Source of the DNA: Flavobacteriaceae bacterium UBA4166
GTDB lineage: Bacteria; Bacteroidota; Bacteroidia; Flavobacteriales; Flavobacteriaceae
DNA: 64,000 bases
Direction: 5' to 3'
NCBI GenBank assembly: GCA_002379985.1
Contig: DFVG01000003.1
Coordinates: forward strand, 39,856-103,855
Position numbers and translations under genes: made by a program. Shown here piece by piece: positions 1 to 8,569 of this stretch (position 1 is the first letter of the stretch; each line of letters begins with the position of its first letter). The notes below the pieces were generated by a model that saw only the letters and a list, made by a program, of their open reading frames with translations, was not told where the DNA came from and searched no databases.

Positions 1-673
1 CAATATCCGCACCGGAGCAGGTCCAATCGATTTTTGTGTTCTCTGTGGTGAGTTTTGGCGCTTTTTGAAGCGGTTCGGCGGGGGCTTGTTCGATCGCAGT
101 TATGGTTCCTTCGGAAATCATCCTCACAGTTTCCAGTACGAGTTGGGCTCCCAGATCCATTAAACGATCATGAAGGCTTCCGGCGGTCTCTTTTTCTTCT
201 AAAATGACTTCTTCGGAAGCGATAATAGCGCCCGTATCAATTTTCTCATCAATAAAGAAGGTCGTAACGCCGCTTTTTTTCTCTTTATTTATAACGGCCC
301 AATTGATGGGAGCTGCCCCTCGATATTGCGGTAGGAGGGAAGCGTGTAAATTGAAAGTGCCTTTTGGTGGCATCGCCCATACCACCTTAGGTAGCATCCG
401 GAAGGCAACGACCACTTGTACATCTGCCTTTAGATTTTCCAACGCCAATAGAAAACTTTCGTCCTTCAGATTGGTGGGTTGTAATACCGGAATGTTCTGG
501 GAAACAGCATAAGTTTTTACGGCAGACGAACGCAGTTTTCGTCCGCGTCCTGCCGGGCGATCGGGCGCGGTGATGACGCCAACCACTTTATGTGAGGATG
601 AGACCAATTTTTCTAAACTAGCCACGGCAAATTCGGGTGTGCCCATAAAAACAATGCGAAGAGAAGTATTCAC
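1..673 (-). CDS. fmt: Methionyl-tRNA formyltransferase, N-terminal part (cut by window start)
   Basis: Cytoplasmic enzyme that formylates initiator Met-tRNA using 10-formyltetrahydrofolate. About 224 of the usual ~315 codons are visible; the C-terminal domain lies outside the window. The frame begins MNTSLRIVFMGTPEFA, typical of the family, and contains the formyltransferase motif HASLLPQYRGAAPI near residue 110, then a stretch like GVTTFFIDEKIDTG. The start is a GTG at 673-671, because no ATG precedes the conserved RIVFMG strand. This GTG overlaps the TGA of recQ (GTGA at 673-670), so translation is probably coupled to recQ. Identity is clear; only the 3' end is missing. Confidence 0.93.
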   Translation of the reverse strand, partial: MNTSLRIVFMGTPEFAVASLEKLVSSSHKVVGVITAPDRPAGRGRKLRSSAVKTYAVSQNIPVLQPTNLKDESFLLALENLKADVQVVVAFRMLPKVVWAMPPKGTFNLHASLLPQYRGAAPINWAVINKEKKSGVTTFFIDEKIDTGAIIASEEVILEEKETAGSLHDRLMDLGAQLVLETVRMISEGTITAIEQAPAEPLQKAPKLTTENTKIDWTCSGADI

Positions 674-2568
674 GATAAATGATATTGATTTCGAAGGTTA
701 GATTCAATTTTTCGTGCTTCCAACAGCAAGGTAAGCACATGCAAGATTTTTGCTTCAGCAAAGGTAAGGTTTTCGGTAATCTCGCGAGAACTTTTAGGAC
801 CCTCTTCTAAAAATTCTAAGATGGCTGCTGCAATCATTTTAACTTCACCATTTCCGGCTCTTGTTTGCTCGCGCGCGCAGACCGAACATATGCCACAGCG
901 TTCTTCTGCATCTTCTCCAAAATACCGAAGCAATTGAACACTGCGACAGGTTTTTTCGTTTTCTATATACTGTAAAACGGCTTTCACCTGTGCTATTTTT
1001 CTATCCCTGTGAATTTTGACTTCTTTTGATAGTGGATTGATGGTTTTTTCATCTTCGCGCGGCACCAAGAATGTGATGCTGGCATCGGTAGTGTACAATT
1101 CTAATTCAATGATCTCCTGTTGTGCCATCTGCTCTAAGACTTCAATGATCACCGCTGTGGATTGCCCTGTTTTCTTAGCGATAAGACCAATATTGATCTT
1201 GGTAGGAAGTTCAAAAATACCACTGTACATTCGTAACAGCGTTTTACCGATCAACGAGGCTTTTCTATATTCTTTAAAGTAATTAATGGCTTGTTCCGAA
1301 GCAACGATAAAACGAACGATGGAAGTCCGTCCAAATTCTTTGGATAATTGTAGCACGCCTAAACGATCCAGACTTTGCAATCCGTTATAGGTAAGCATAT
1401 AGGGAAGTGAATAGGTCTCACAAAAATCATTGAAATCGAAAGGATGCGTTGTATGGGCTCCTTCTCCATAGGGAATGCGGAAGTAAGCATTGAGTTTTTT
1501 ATAAATCTTTTTGAGGTCTTTCGCACCGGGCAAACTGTCAATAAACTGCTTTTTCACCAACGATTTATCAAAGTCATTGTACAATAAAATCGCTTCTGAA
1601 AAATCTCCGTTGCGCCCGGCTCGTCCGGCTTCTTGAAAGTAACTTTCCAAGCTTTCCGGAAGTTGTACATGAACTACGTAGCGTACATCCGACTTATCTA
1701 TGCCCATTCCAAAGGCATTGGTAGCCACGATGATAGGTTTACTACCATGTTGCCAGGCTTCCAGACGCTCTTTTTTTTCATGCGTCGGGAGACCGCCGTG
1801 ATAATAGGTGGTGGTAAATCCAAGTGTATTAAGTTGTTCTGAAAGTTCTACGGTTTGCTTTCTGCTTCGGGCATAAATGATGGCAGGAGTATCCTTTTTC
1901 TGAAGTAATTGTTGTAGTTGATAGCCTTTGTCTTCAGCATAAAATACCTTATACGCCAGATTTCTTCGGAAAAAAGAACCCTTAAAAATAGCCGGATCTT
2001 CTAATTGAAGTGAATCTACCGTATCGGCTAAAACCTCTGGTGTTGCCGTGGCTGTGAGTCCGATGATAGGAACCAACGGATGCAACTCTCGCAGCACCGT
2101 AATGTTTCGGTAAGCAGGTCGAAAATCATTTCCCCATTGTGAAATACAATGCGCTTCATCTACAGCGATCAGGCTTATCGAGATCTGTTTTAGTACTTGT
2201 TGTATTGCTTCTTGCTGCAACCGTTCAGGAGAAATGTAAAGAAAGCGATAATTTCCGAAGAGAATATTATCCAACTGCCGATGAAGCTCTTCTCCTTTCA
2301 GGCTTCCCGTGATGGCCATTGCTTTTATTTGTCGGTCTTGCAGCTGGGCAACTTGATCGTTCATAAGCGCGACCAACGGAGAAATTACGACCGCGGTGCC
2401 TTCCAAGAGCAATGCGGGAATCTGAAAACAAATAGATTTTCCACCTCCTGTAGGCAATAGCGCCATGGTGTCGCGACCATGTAGCACCGATTCGATGATC
2501 TCTTCCTGAAATGGCCGAAAGCGCGTGTGACCCCAAAACTGTTCTAAAACCTGAAGCGGTGTTTTCAC
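670..2568 (-). CDS. recQ: ATP-dependent DNA helicase RecQ
   Basis: 3'-5' superfamily 2 helicase for recombination and replication-fork repair, 632 residues. Motifs in order: Walker A GGGKS at 41-45, DEAH at 137-140 followed by CISQWG, the TATA motif (LTATATPE), then motifs V and VI in the helicase C domain (TNAFGMGIDK and QEAGRAGRNG). The RQC zinc-binding cysteines follow as CRSVQLLRYFGE and CGICSVC. The tail is short and no clear HRDC domain is seen, so this is a helicase-plus-RQC form. The start is GTG at 2568-2566, one base after the stop of the upstream ATPase gene. The stop overlaps the fmt GTG. The three genes look like one minus-strand operon. Confidence 0.95.
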   Translation of the reverse strand: MKTPLQVLEQFWGHTRFRPFQEEIIESVLHGRDTMALLPTGGGKSICFQIPALLLEGTAVVISPLVALMNDQVAQLQDRQIKAMAITGSLKGEELHRQLDNILFGNYRFLYISPERLQQEAIQQVLKQISISLIAVDEAHCISQWGNDFRPAYRNITVLRELHPLVPIIGLTATATPEVLADTVDSLQLEDPAIFKGSFFRRNLAYKVFYAEDKGYQLQQLLQKKDTPAIIYARSRKQTVELSEQLNTLGFTTTYYHGGLPTHEKKERLEAWQHGSKPIIVATNAFGMGIDKSDVRYVVHVQLPESLESYFQEAGRAGRNGDFSEAILLYNDFDKSLVKKQFIDSLPGAKDLKKIYKKLNAYFRIPYGEGAHTTHPFDFNDFCETYSLPYMLTYNGLQSLDRLGVLQLSKEFGRTSIVRFIVASEQAINYFKEYRKASLIGKTLLRMYSGIFELPTKINIGLIAKKTGQSTAVIIEVLEQMAQQEIIELELYTTDASITFLVPREDEKTINPLSKEVKIHRDRKIAQVKAVLQYIENEKTCRSVQLLRYFGEDAEERCGICSVCAREQTRAGNGEVKMIAAAILEFLEEGPKSSREITENLTFAEAKILHVLTLLLEARKIESNLRNQYHLS

Positions 2569-2569
2569 G

Positions 2570-3109
2570 TTATTTGATTAAATGATCTTTTATAAATGCC
2601 ATCCGCCAAGGAACGGTACCTGTGGGAACTTCAATAGGAGCGTACCCGTATCCTTCATAGGCTTTCCGAAGATACTGGAAAATCGCTAATGCTTGATTAA
2701 AAGACTCATAGCGTTCGTTATCCTGTTGATAAATAGCTTCCCAAGGAGGAAGCAAAAACACCTGATCGTAGCGATGTTGCTGGCAGGTTTCATCAAAATA
2801 GGCCTCATAGGGAGTATCTAGGTAGTGCATATAAGCAGTTACATCTGGGAGTCCGCGATCGTAAAAAAGGTGGGAGTCTGTAAAATTTTCGGCTTCTTTA
2901 AATTGCGCTAATCGTCCTTCCAATAGCTTACTGCTAAATAACGTAGGATCTTCCAAGAATAACTGGGTAATGCCTTGTTGCTGTGCTTCGGCAGTGACCT
3001 GTCGCGAAATCTCATGAAGTACGGCTTCACCACTTGCCTCCAGTTGGGTTATGAGCGTGGTTTTTCCTGTACCGGGTCCCCCTGTGATCACAATTCTACG
3101 TGTCTTCAA
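2570..3109 (-). CDS. Small P-loop ATPase/kinase-like protein, AAA_28 type
   Basis: 179-residue single-domain P-loop protein. Walker A is GGPGTGKT at residues 10-17, directly after the first beta strand, as in the AAA_28 family related to the NadR kinase domain. The middle contains LFYDRGLPDVTAY, resembling the region that binds a phosphorylated or nucleoside substrate in NadR-like kinases. The substrate is unknown. The start is TTG at 3109-3107: upstream in the same frame there is a stop within five codons and no ATG. It ends one base before recQ, suggesting co-transcription with recQ and fmt. The kinase-like role is inferred from fold only. Confidence 0.8.
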   Translation of the reverse strand: MKTRRIVITGGPGTGKTTLITQLEASGEAVLHEISRQVTAEAQQQGITQLFLEDPTLFSSKLLEGRLAQFKEAENFTDSHLFYDRGLPDVTAYMHYLDTPYEAYFDETCQQHRYDQVFLLPPWEAIYQQDNERYESFNQALAIFQYLRKAYEGYGYAPIEVPTGTVPWRMAFIKDHLIK

Positions 3110-3161
3110 TAGGATAGTGTTTTAAGCAAAGTTCGTAAATATTTGGTCATGGTAAAAAGTG

Positions 3162-3169
3162 TATCTTTG
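3162..3169 (+). promoter_or_regulatory. Bacteroidota -7 promoter element TATCTTTG
   Basis: TATCTTTG matches the TAnnTTTG consensus of Bacteroidota primary-sigma promoters. A TTTG at 3142-3145 could be the -33 element, with a spacing of 16, slightly short. It would start transcription about 20-25 nt before the DUF493 gene. Confidence 0.6.
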
Positions 3170-3198
3170 TAAGGCTGAAAAAGACACCATTAAACGCT

Positions 3199-3489
3199 AT
3201 GGAAAACGATAAGAAAACAACAGAATTCTACGACCGACTTCGCACGCAACTTTCAGAGGACACAACGTGGCCGTCCCCCTATTTGTATAAATTTATTGTG
3301 CCGGCGGAACTCGAAAAAATTGCAGAAATTGAAGCCATTTTCAATGGCACAGATGCAGAAATTCAAACCCGTGATTCTTCTAAAGGAAACTATACAAGTG
3401 TTTCCATTCGCGTGGAGATGGAATCCCCCGACGCAGTGATTCAGAAATATTTGGAAGTTTCGAAAGTGGAAGGGGTTATTTCCTTATAA
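3199..3489 (+). CDS. DUF493 family protein (YbeD-like)
   Basis: 96-residue cytoplasmic protein of the DUF493/YbeD family, a small alpha-beta fold resembling ACT-type regulatory domains. Family features visible are WPSPYLYKFIVP near the N-terminus and SKGNYTSVSIRVEMES in the central strands. The molecular role of the family is not settled; E. coli YbeD lies beside lipoate genes, but no lipoate gene is nearby here. The ATG at 3199 lies about 30 nt behind a good -7 promoter element. The next gene is DUF4290, 60 nt away on the same strand. Confidence 0.85.
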   Translation: MENDKKTTEFYDRLRTQLSEDTTWPSPYLYKFIVPAELEKIAEIEAIFNGTDAEIQTRDSSKGNYTSVSIRVEMESPDAVIQKYLEVSKVEGVISL

Positions 3490-3549
3490 TTTTAGTATTT
3501 TGCAAGCAGCATTACTACATGACGATTAATTTCCTTTAATTATACTCTT

Positions 3550-4185
3550 TTGATAGACGAAATAGAATACAATACAGAGCGTCCGCATCTTATTATTCCT
3601 GAATACGGCCGCCACATTCAGAAAATGGTAGAGCAAACGGTAGCGATGGAGGATCGCGACGCTCGTAACCGAAACGCAAAAAGCATCATCGCGGTGATGG
3701 GAAACCTAAATCCGCATTTAAGAGATGTTCCAGATTTCCAACACAAATTGTGGGATCAGCTATTTATCATGTCCGATTTTAAATTGGATGTTGATGCCCC
3801 CTACGAAAAACCTTCTAGAGAAGAACTTTCAGAACGTCCGGAGCCTTTAGAGTACCCTCAAAATTTCCCTAAGTATCGTTTCTACGGAAATAACATCAAA
3901 CGCATGATCGATGTGGCGATCAGTTGGGAAGAAGGTGACAAAAAAGAAGGGTTGATCTTAACGATCGCGAATCATATGAAAAAGTGCTACTTGAATTGGA
4001 ATAAAGATTCGGTAGAAGATGATGTGATCTTTCAGCACCTGTATGAACTTTCCGAAGGAAAAATTAATTTAAAAGACGGCGAGGAAGATCTTTCTGACGC
4101 TAAGAATCTGATCAGCGGGCATAGCAGTTCTTCTAAAAAACGGTATAGCAAAAAGCACAGCAAACGCGGTAGAAAACGTCATTAA
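3550..4185 (+). CDS. DUF4290 domain-containing protein
   Basis: 211-residue cytoplasmic protein of the Bacteroidota-specific DUF4290 family, function unknown. The conserved opening is IEYNTERPHLIIPEYGRHI. No enzyme motif is visible. The last ~20 residues are strongly basic (SKKRYSKKHSKRGRKRH), suggesting contact with nucleic acid or ribosomes; that is inference. The start is TTG at 3550, because the family's conserved N-terminus begins right there and no ATG occurs before residue 26. It is 17 nt upstream of murA, so the two are probably co-transcribed. Confidence 0.85.
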   Translation: MIDEIEYNTERPHLIIPEYGRHIQKMVEQTVAMEDRDARNRNAKSIIAVMGNLNPHLRDVPDFQHKLWDQLFIMSDFKLDVDAPYEKPSREELSERPEPLEYPQNFPKYRFYGNNIKRMIDVAISWEEGDKKEGLILTIANHMKKCYLNWNKDSVEDDVIFQHLYELSEGKINLKDGEEDLSDAKNLISGHSSSSKKRYSKKHSKRGRKRH

Positions 4186-4202
4186 AAACTTCACCACGAC
4201 TT

Positions 4203-5513
4203 ATGGGAACATTTCAAATTGAAGGAGGACATCAACTTAAAGGTGAGATCACTCCTCAGGGGGCGAAGAATGAAGCCCTACAAATTCTTTGTGCAGTACT
4301 TCTTACTCCTGAAAAAGTGACCATCAATAACATTCCGGACATTCGGGATGTCAACAAGCTCATTAAGATTTTAGAACACCTTGGAGTAAAGGTCGAGAAA
4401 CTTGGAAAAGGAAGCTATTCTTTCCAATCAGATGCGCTGGACCTTAGTTACTTAGAATCTGCTTTGTTTAAAGAAGAAGGGAGCTCTCTTCGCGGATCGA
4501 TCATGATCGTAGGCCCTTTATTGGCGCGCTTCGGAAAAGGATATATTCCACGTCCCGGTGGCGATAAGATTGGGCGACGCCGACTCGATACACACTTCGA
4601 AGGCTTTATAAAACTAGGTGCTTCTTTCCGCTATAATAAAGAAGAACGATTTTATGGGGTGGAAGCGTCAAACGGACTCAATGGTACGTACATGCTGCTA
4701 GATCAAGCGTCGGTAACCGGTACTGCTAATATTGTGATGGCTGCAGTGTTGGCGAAAGGAACGACCACCATTTATAATGCAGCTTGCGAGCCTTACCTAC
4801 AACAGTTGTGTAAGATGCTGAACAGCATGGGGGCGAAGATTAGTGGGGTAGGTTCTAACTTATTGACCATTGAAGGTGTTACTGAGCTTGGTGGATGCCA
4901 GCACCGCATCCTTCCGGATATGATTGAGATCGGAAGTTGGATTGGATTGGCGGCCATGACCAAGAGCGAACTGACAATTAAAAATGTAAGCTGGGATAAT
5001 CTGGGGCTAATACCAGATACCTTTCGGAAACTTGGGATTACGCTAGAAAAACGGGAAGACGATATTTACATTCCATCACATAATGAATACGAGATTCAAG
5101 GGTATATTGATGGCTCTATTCTCACGGTGGCAGATGCACCTTGGCCCGGATTTACACCTGATCTACTGAGTATTGTTCTTGTCACCTGTACGCAGGCAAA
5201 AGGAAGCGTATTGATTCATCAAAAAATGTTTGAGAGTAGATTGTTCTTTGTTGATAAGTTGATCGATATGGGAGCCAAGATCATTCTTTGTGATCCGCAC
5301 CGAGCAACGGTAATTGGTCATAACTTTGAATCAACATTAAAAGCGACCACCATGACTTCCCCAGACATCCGAGCGGGAATCTCCTTGTTGATCGCCGCAC
5401 TTTCTGCGAAAGGCACAAGCACCATTCATAACATTGAGCAAATTGATCGAGGCTATGAAAATATCGACGAGCGACTACGTGCAGTTGGTGCGAAGATTGT
5501 ACGTACCGAATAA
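4203..5513 (+). CDS. murA: UDP-N-acetylglucosamine 1-carboxyvinyltransferase MurA
   Basis: Transfers enolpyruvate from phosphoenolpyruvate to UDP-GlcNAc, the first committed step of peptidoglycan synthesis, in the cytoplasm. 436 residues, normal length. The N-terminus has the family KNEALQILCAVLLT segment and the C-terminal half contains TSPDIRAGISLLIAAL. The active-site loop reads RPGGDKIGRRRLDTHF: residue 121 is Asp where E. coli MurA has the catalytic Cys115, the residue that fosfomycin alkylates. Asp at this place is known from Mycobacterium and Chlamydia MurA, which are active and fosfomycin-insensitive. A strong hairpin follows the stop. Confidence 0.96.
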   Translation: MGTFQIEGGHQLKGEITPQGAKNEALQILCAVLLTPEKVTINNIPDIRDVNKLIKILEHLGVKVEKLGKGSYSFQSDALDLSYLESALFKEEGSSLRGSIMIVGPLLARFGKGYIPRPGGDKIGRRRLDTHFEGFIKLGASFRYNKEERFYGVEASNGLNGTYMLLDQASVTGTANIVMAAVLAKGTTTIYNAACEPYLQQLCKMLNSMGAKISGVGSNLLTIEGVTELGGCQHRILPDMIEIGSWIGLAAMTKSELTIKNVSWDNLGLIPDTFRKLGITLEKREDDIYIPSHNEYEIQGYIDGSILTVADAPWPGFTPDLLSIVLVTCTQAKGSVLIHQKMFESRLFFVDKLIDMGAKIILCDPHRATVIGHNFESTLKATTMTSPDIRAGISLLIAALSAKGTSTIHNIEQIDRGYENIDERLRAVGAKIVRTE

Positions 5514-5528
5514 GAACTTAAGATGAAC

Positions 5529-5564
5529 AACAAAAAAGCCGCTTTACGAAGCGGCTTTTTTGTT
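5529..5564. terminator. Bidirectional intrinsic terminator, murA / coiled-coil gene
   Basis: A perfect 16-bp stem (5529-5544 with 5549-5564) and a TACG loop, GC-rich in the middle (GCCGCTT) and flanked by six A and six T. It can end both the plus-strand murA transcript and the minus-strand gene whose stop lies at 5563. Confidence 0.9.
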
Positions 5565-6147
5565 ATCCTTTTTTCTGTTTATTGATTTCGTCCTGAAGTT
5601 TTCGACGTAGTTGCTGTTCTCGCTCTAAGGTACGCTGTCGATGCGTTTCAAACTCTTCTTCTGTTTCTGCTAATTTCAGCTGTGCAGCACGTGTATCTCG
5701 ATGGCTGCTTTTAAACTTATAGACCAAAAAGGCAACGCCGGCAATCAATACTAAAATGATGGTCCACATAATTCCATTGTACGTAGCTTTCGGAAGCAAG
5801 GCACCTAAAAAAGAAATTCCGTCTTCGCGTTTTTTAGAAAGCGTCAAATCTTCTTGAGTGGTTTTTAGATCCTGACTCAAGGTGTTGATCTGATTGTCTT
5901 GTTTTGTGATGGTGGTCTGTGAAGAGTCAATCTCTGCTTCTAAAGCCGCAATTGAGTCGAATACTGATTTCTTAAGATCATTGAGTTTGTAGATCTTCAC
6001 CACTTTGTAGTCCTGATATCGATTGGAGTTTTCAATGACATCAGTAAACTGTCCTTCTAGGGTGTTGGGGAGTTCCGTTTCTTGCTCTTGGGCATTGAGG
6101 ATGCCTGCAGTGAGCAATAGCGCGAAAGTAATTCTAAAAAGCTTCAT
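5563..6147 (-). CDS. Membrane-anchored coiled-coil protein with signal peptide, unknown function
   Basis: 194 residues. Residues 1-19 form a signal peptide ending NAQ. A charged helical region (about 55-108) with heptad-like spacing follows, then one membrane segment at about 125-144 (NGIMWTIILVLIAGVAFLVY), then a second highly charged helix to the end (EEFETHRQRTLEREQQLRRK). The topology suggests a periplasmic coiled coil joined to a cytoplasmic one. Flavobacterial relatives sometimes carry enzyme names such as tRNA methyltransferase in databases; nothing here supports such an activity. The terminator hairpin overlaps the gene's end. Confidence 0.75.
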   Translation of the reverse strand: MKLFRITFALLLTAGILNAQEQETELPNTLEGQFTDVIENSNRYQDYKVVKIYKLNDLKKSVFDSIAALEAEIDSSQTTITKQDNQINTLSQDLKTTQEDLTLSKKREDGISFLGALLPKATYNGIMWTIILVLIAGVAFLVYKFKSSHRDTRAAQLKLAETEEEFETHRQRTLEREQQLRRKLQDEINKQKKG

Positions 6148-6232
6148 ACGTTGTTTGTTAGGTCGTCTTTAAATACGCCACAAGAGTAGAAAAATTGTGT
6201 AAAAATGCCTAATTTTTAAAGTACATTAGACT

Positions 6233-6466
6233 TTATTTAACAGCCGTACACATCCCAATACGTTGGCACGAAAGGGCTCCTGAAGGACAGCGTGATACCT
6301 GTTGTGCAATCCTTTCTGAAGAAGCCGCATCCAAGTGTATCCAGGGAATCACAGCGGTTCTAAATACTTCAGAGAGCTCTTGCGCACAATGTTCAGAATG
6401 GGTACATTTTTTCGGGTCATATCTAACGGTAATTTCACCGTTAGTGTAGGTATTTGGGGTATTCAT
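6233..6466 (-). CDS. Small (4Fe-4S) mono-cluster protein, Fer4_19 type
   Basis: 77-residue ferredoxin-like protein of the divergent mono-cluster family (Fer4_19). Cluster ligands are likely among C21 and C27 (motif KKCTHSEHCAQEL) and C60 (RCPSGAL), with further cysteines at 67 and 73. Members are soluble proteins thought to carry single electrons or bind a cluster; the partner is unknown. It sits between a coiled-coil membrane gene and the photolyase gene, all on the minus strand but separated by about 100 nt, so linkage to the photolyase operon is possible but unproven. Confidence 0.82.
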   Translation of the reverse strand: MNTPNTYTNGEITVRYDPKKCTHSEHCAQELSEVFRTAVIPWIHLDAASSERIAQQVSRCPSGALSCQRIGMCTAVK

Positions 6467-6564
6467 ATCATTTGCAATTTGGGGGCGATACCGTAAATAA
6501 TATCGATAAATATATTAAAATATTCGATAAAAAGCGTTTTTAGAGAATATTCGTACATGAAGTG

Positions 6565-7872
6565 TTAGGAAACTGCTTTCTTGTAGGTGCTCAAGGCACG
6601 CTCTCTCGCGTCTTTATGAACGACCATGCGTTCGGGGTAATCATCAGTATCATATTCTTCGATCCACGCCGAAACGTACGCTTCCTTCTTATCAAACTTT
6701 TTCAATTGTGATTCTGGATTAAATATTCGGAAATAAGGCGCGGCATCAACGCCACTTCCCGCGGCCCATTGCCAGTTGCCTACGTTGCTCGCCTGTTCGT
6801 AGTCCAACAATTTTTCAGCAAAATAAGCCTCTCCCCAGCGCCAATCGATCAATAGATGCTTGCATAAAAAACTGGCAACCACCATCCGCACTCGGTTGTG
6901 CATATATCCGGTTTCATTGAGTTGTCGCATACCGGCATCCACCATAGGGTACCCAGTCTTGCCTTGTTTCCATTGTTCAAATTCGTCTTCGTTGTTTCGC
7001 CATTTGATACGGTCATATTTCTTCCGAAAGGCATTGTTCACTGTTTCCGGAAAATGATACAGGATCTGCATAAAGAATTCTCTCCAGATCAATTCCTCCC
7101 AAAAGGTTTCATTCTTTTCGGCAATTGCTTTCTTTACCATCTTGCGAATACTTACCGTACCAAAACGCAAGTGCGGACCTAGCCTTGAAGTGCCTTCTTC
7201 CGCAGGAAAATTACGAGTATCTTCATAGGCTTGTATGGTCGTAGGCGTTACATCGTATTCCGGAATTTCAATGCTCGATCGGGTAAAGCCCATATCAGAT
7301 AAAGAGATATTGGGTAAGCGTGTATGCGCTATGACATTTTCTAGGTGACTGCTCGTATAATAGATGTTGAGGTCTTTTTCTTTCTTGAAAGCTTCTTTCC
7401 ATTTCTTCATATAAGGCGTGTAAACCACATACGGGTCGCCGTCGTCTTTTACCACTTCATCTTTCTCAAAGATCACTTGATCTTTATAGGTATGGAAGCC
7501 AATATCTTTAGTGTCTAGAAATTCTTTAATTTCTTTATCACGTTCCTGTGCGTAAGGCTCATAATCGTGATTCGTGATAACATGTTGCACATTAAAGTTG
7601 GAAGTAATCTCTTTAAATGCCTGCAATGGTGTAGTGTAGTACATGGCAATACTACTATTGTGATCTTTCTGAAGGCTATCTCGCATCTTTTGAAGCGTAT
7701 CGAAGATGAACGTAACGCGGGCATCATCTTCCGGAAGTTCAGTGAGAATATTCTTATCAAAAATAAAGACCGGTAACACGGGGTGTTTTCCGTGAAGCGC
7801 TTTGTAAAACCCTACATTGTCATCCAATCGAAGGTCTCTTCGAAACCAAAATATATTCACCTTATCTGCCAT
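6565..7872 (-). CDS. phrB: Deoxyribodipyrimidine photolyase / cryptochrome family protein
   Basis: 435-residue flavoprotein that probably repairs cyclobutane pyrimidine dimers with blue light. The N-terminal Rossmann antenna domain starts NIFWFRRDLRLDDNVG. The C-terminal FAD domain contains TSRLGPHLRFGTVS, WREFFMQILYHFP, GYPMVDAGMRQLNETGYMHN (the substrate and FAD pocket) and NVGNWQWAAGSGVDAAPYFR, the class I photolyase signature. Length matches class I CPD photolyases rather than DASH cryptochromes. It is the last gene of an SRPBCC-SDR-photolyase cluster, beginning two bases after the SDR stop. Whether it is a photolyase or a light sensor cannot be settled from sequence alone. Confidence 0.92.
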   Translation of the reverse strand: MADKVNIFWFRRDLRLDDNVGFYKALHGKHPVLPVFIFDKNILTELPEDDARVTFIFDTLQKMRDSLQKDHNSSIAMYYTTPLQAFKEITSNFNVQHVITNHDYEPYAQERDKEIKEFLDTKDIGFHTYKDQVIFEKDEVVKDDGDPYVVYTPYMKKWKEAFKKEKDLNIYYTSSHLENVIAHTRLPNISLSDMGFTRSSIEIPEYDVTPTTIQAYEDTRNFPAEEGTSRLGPHLRFGTVSIRKMVKKAIAEKNETFWEELIWREFFMQILYHFPETVNNAFRKKYDRIKWRNNEDEFEQWKQGKTGYPMVDAGMRQLNETGYMHNRVRMVVASFLCKHLLIDWRWGEAYFAEKLLDYEQASNVGNWQWAAGSGVDAAPYFRIFNPESQLKKFDKKEAYVSAWIEEYDTDDYPERMVVHKDARERALSTYKKAVS

Positions 7873-7873
7873 C

Positions 7874-8569
7874 TTACTGAGTGTTGAGAGTTGACATTCC
7901 TCCGTCTACACCAAGTACTTGTCCTGTCATCCAAGAAGAACGATCGCTAAGCAAAAAGGCTGCCATCTGTGCGATGTCCTTATCTGTTCCTACTCGCTGT
8001 AGCGGATGACGTTTCGCCATTTTTTCTTTTTTGTCTTCGTTAGAAAGTAATTTATCAGCCAATGGGGTATCTGTGAGGGATGGAGCAATAACATTGACCC
8101 GAAAGCTTGGAGCATATTCTGCTGCGAGGGCCTTTGCAAATCCTTCAATAGCGCCTTTGGCCGCAGCCACACTAGTATGAAAAGGCATGCCTACTTTTAC
8201 CGCGACTGTACTGAAAAAGACCAAACTGGCCTGATCTGATTTTTTTAACTTCGGAAGCAATGCATGTACGGTTTTAACCAAACCGGTGAAGTTGATGTTC
8301 ATATCGGCTTCAAAACTTTCCGCAGACATCATTTTAAAAGGTTTAAGCTGAATGCTTCCCGGGCAATACACGAATCCGTCAATTTGTTCAGGAAGCGCTA
8401 GTGTTGAAATATCATCTTTAGAAACATCAAAGGTGAGATGCGTACAATCTTTAGGAATATTTTCGTTTGAGCGGGATGCGATGTAAACGGAATGGTTTTC
8501 TTGTAGTAGGTTGGCGATCGCGTGGCCAATGCCATAGGAACCTCCAATTAATAGTATATTTTTGCTCAT
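7874..8569 (-). CDS. SDR-family protein lacking the catalytic tyrosine
   Basis: 231-residue short-chain dehydrogenase fold. The nucleotide-binding glycine motif GGSYGIG is at 9-15, a CPG replaces the usual NAG near 69-71, Ser120 is in place, and the C-terminus has GQVLGVDGGMSTL. The YxxxK motif reads VAAAK: Lys138 is present but the expected Tyr is Val134. Dehydrogenase activity is therefore doubtful; it may bind NAD(P) without classical catalysis or use another acid. It overlaps the SRPBCC gene by ATGA and lies next to the photolyase gene, an association I recall from other aquatic bacteria. Confidence 0.88.
   Translation of the reverse strand: MSKNILLIGGSYGIGHAIANLLQENHSVYIASRSNENIPKDCTHLTFDVSKDDISTLALPEQIDGFVYCPGSIQLKPFKMMSAESFEADMNINFTGLVKTVHALLPKLKKSDQASLVFFSTVAVKVGMPFHTSVAAAKGAIEGFAKALAAEYAPSFRVNVIAPSLTDTPLADKLLSNEDKKEKMAKRHPLQRVGTDKDIAQMAAFLLSDRSSWMTGQVLGVDGGMSTLNTQ

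Noticed and set aside
204..512. 102-codon plus-strand frame
   Set aside because: Lies wholly inside fmt on the other strand and shows no family features; a shadow frame.
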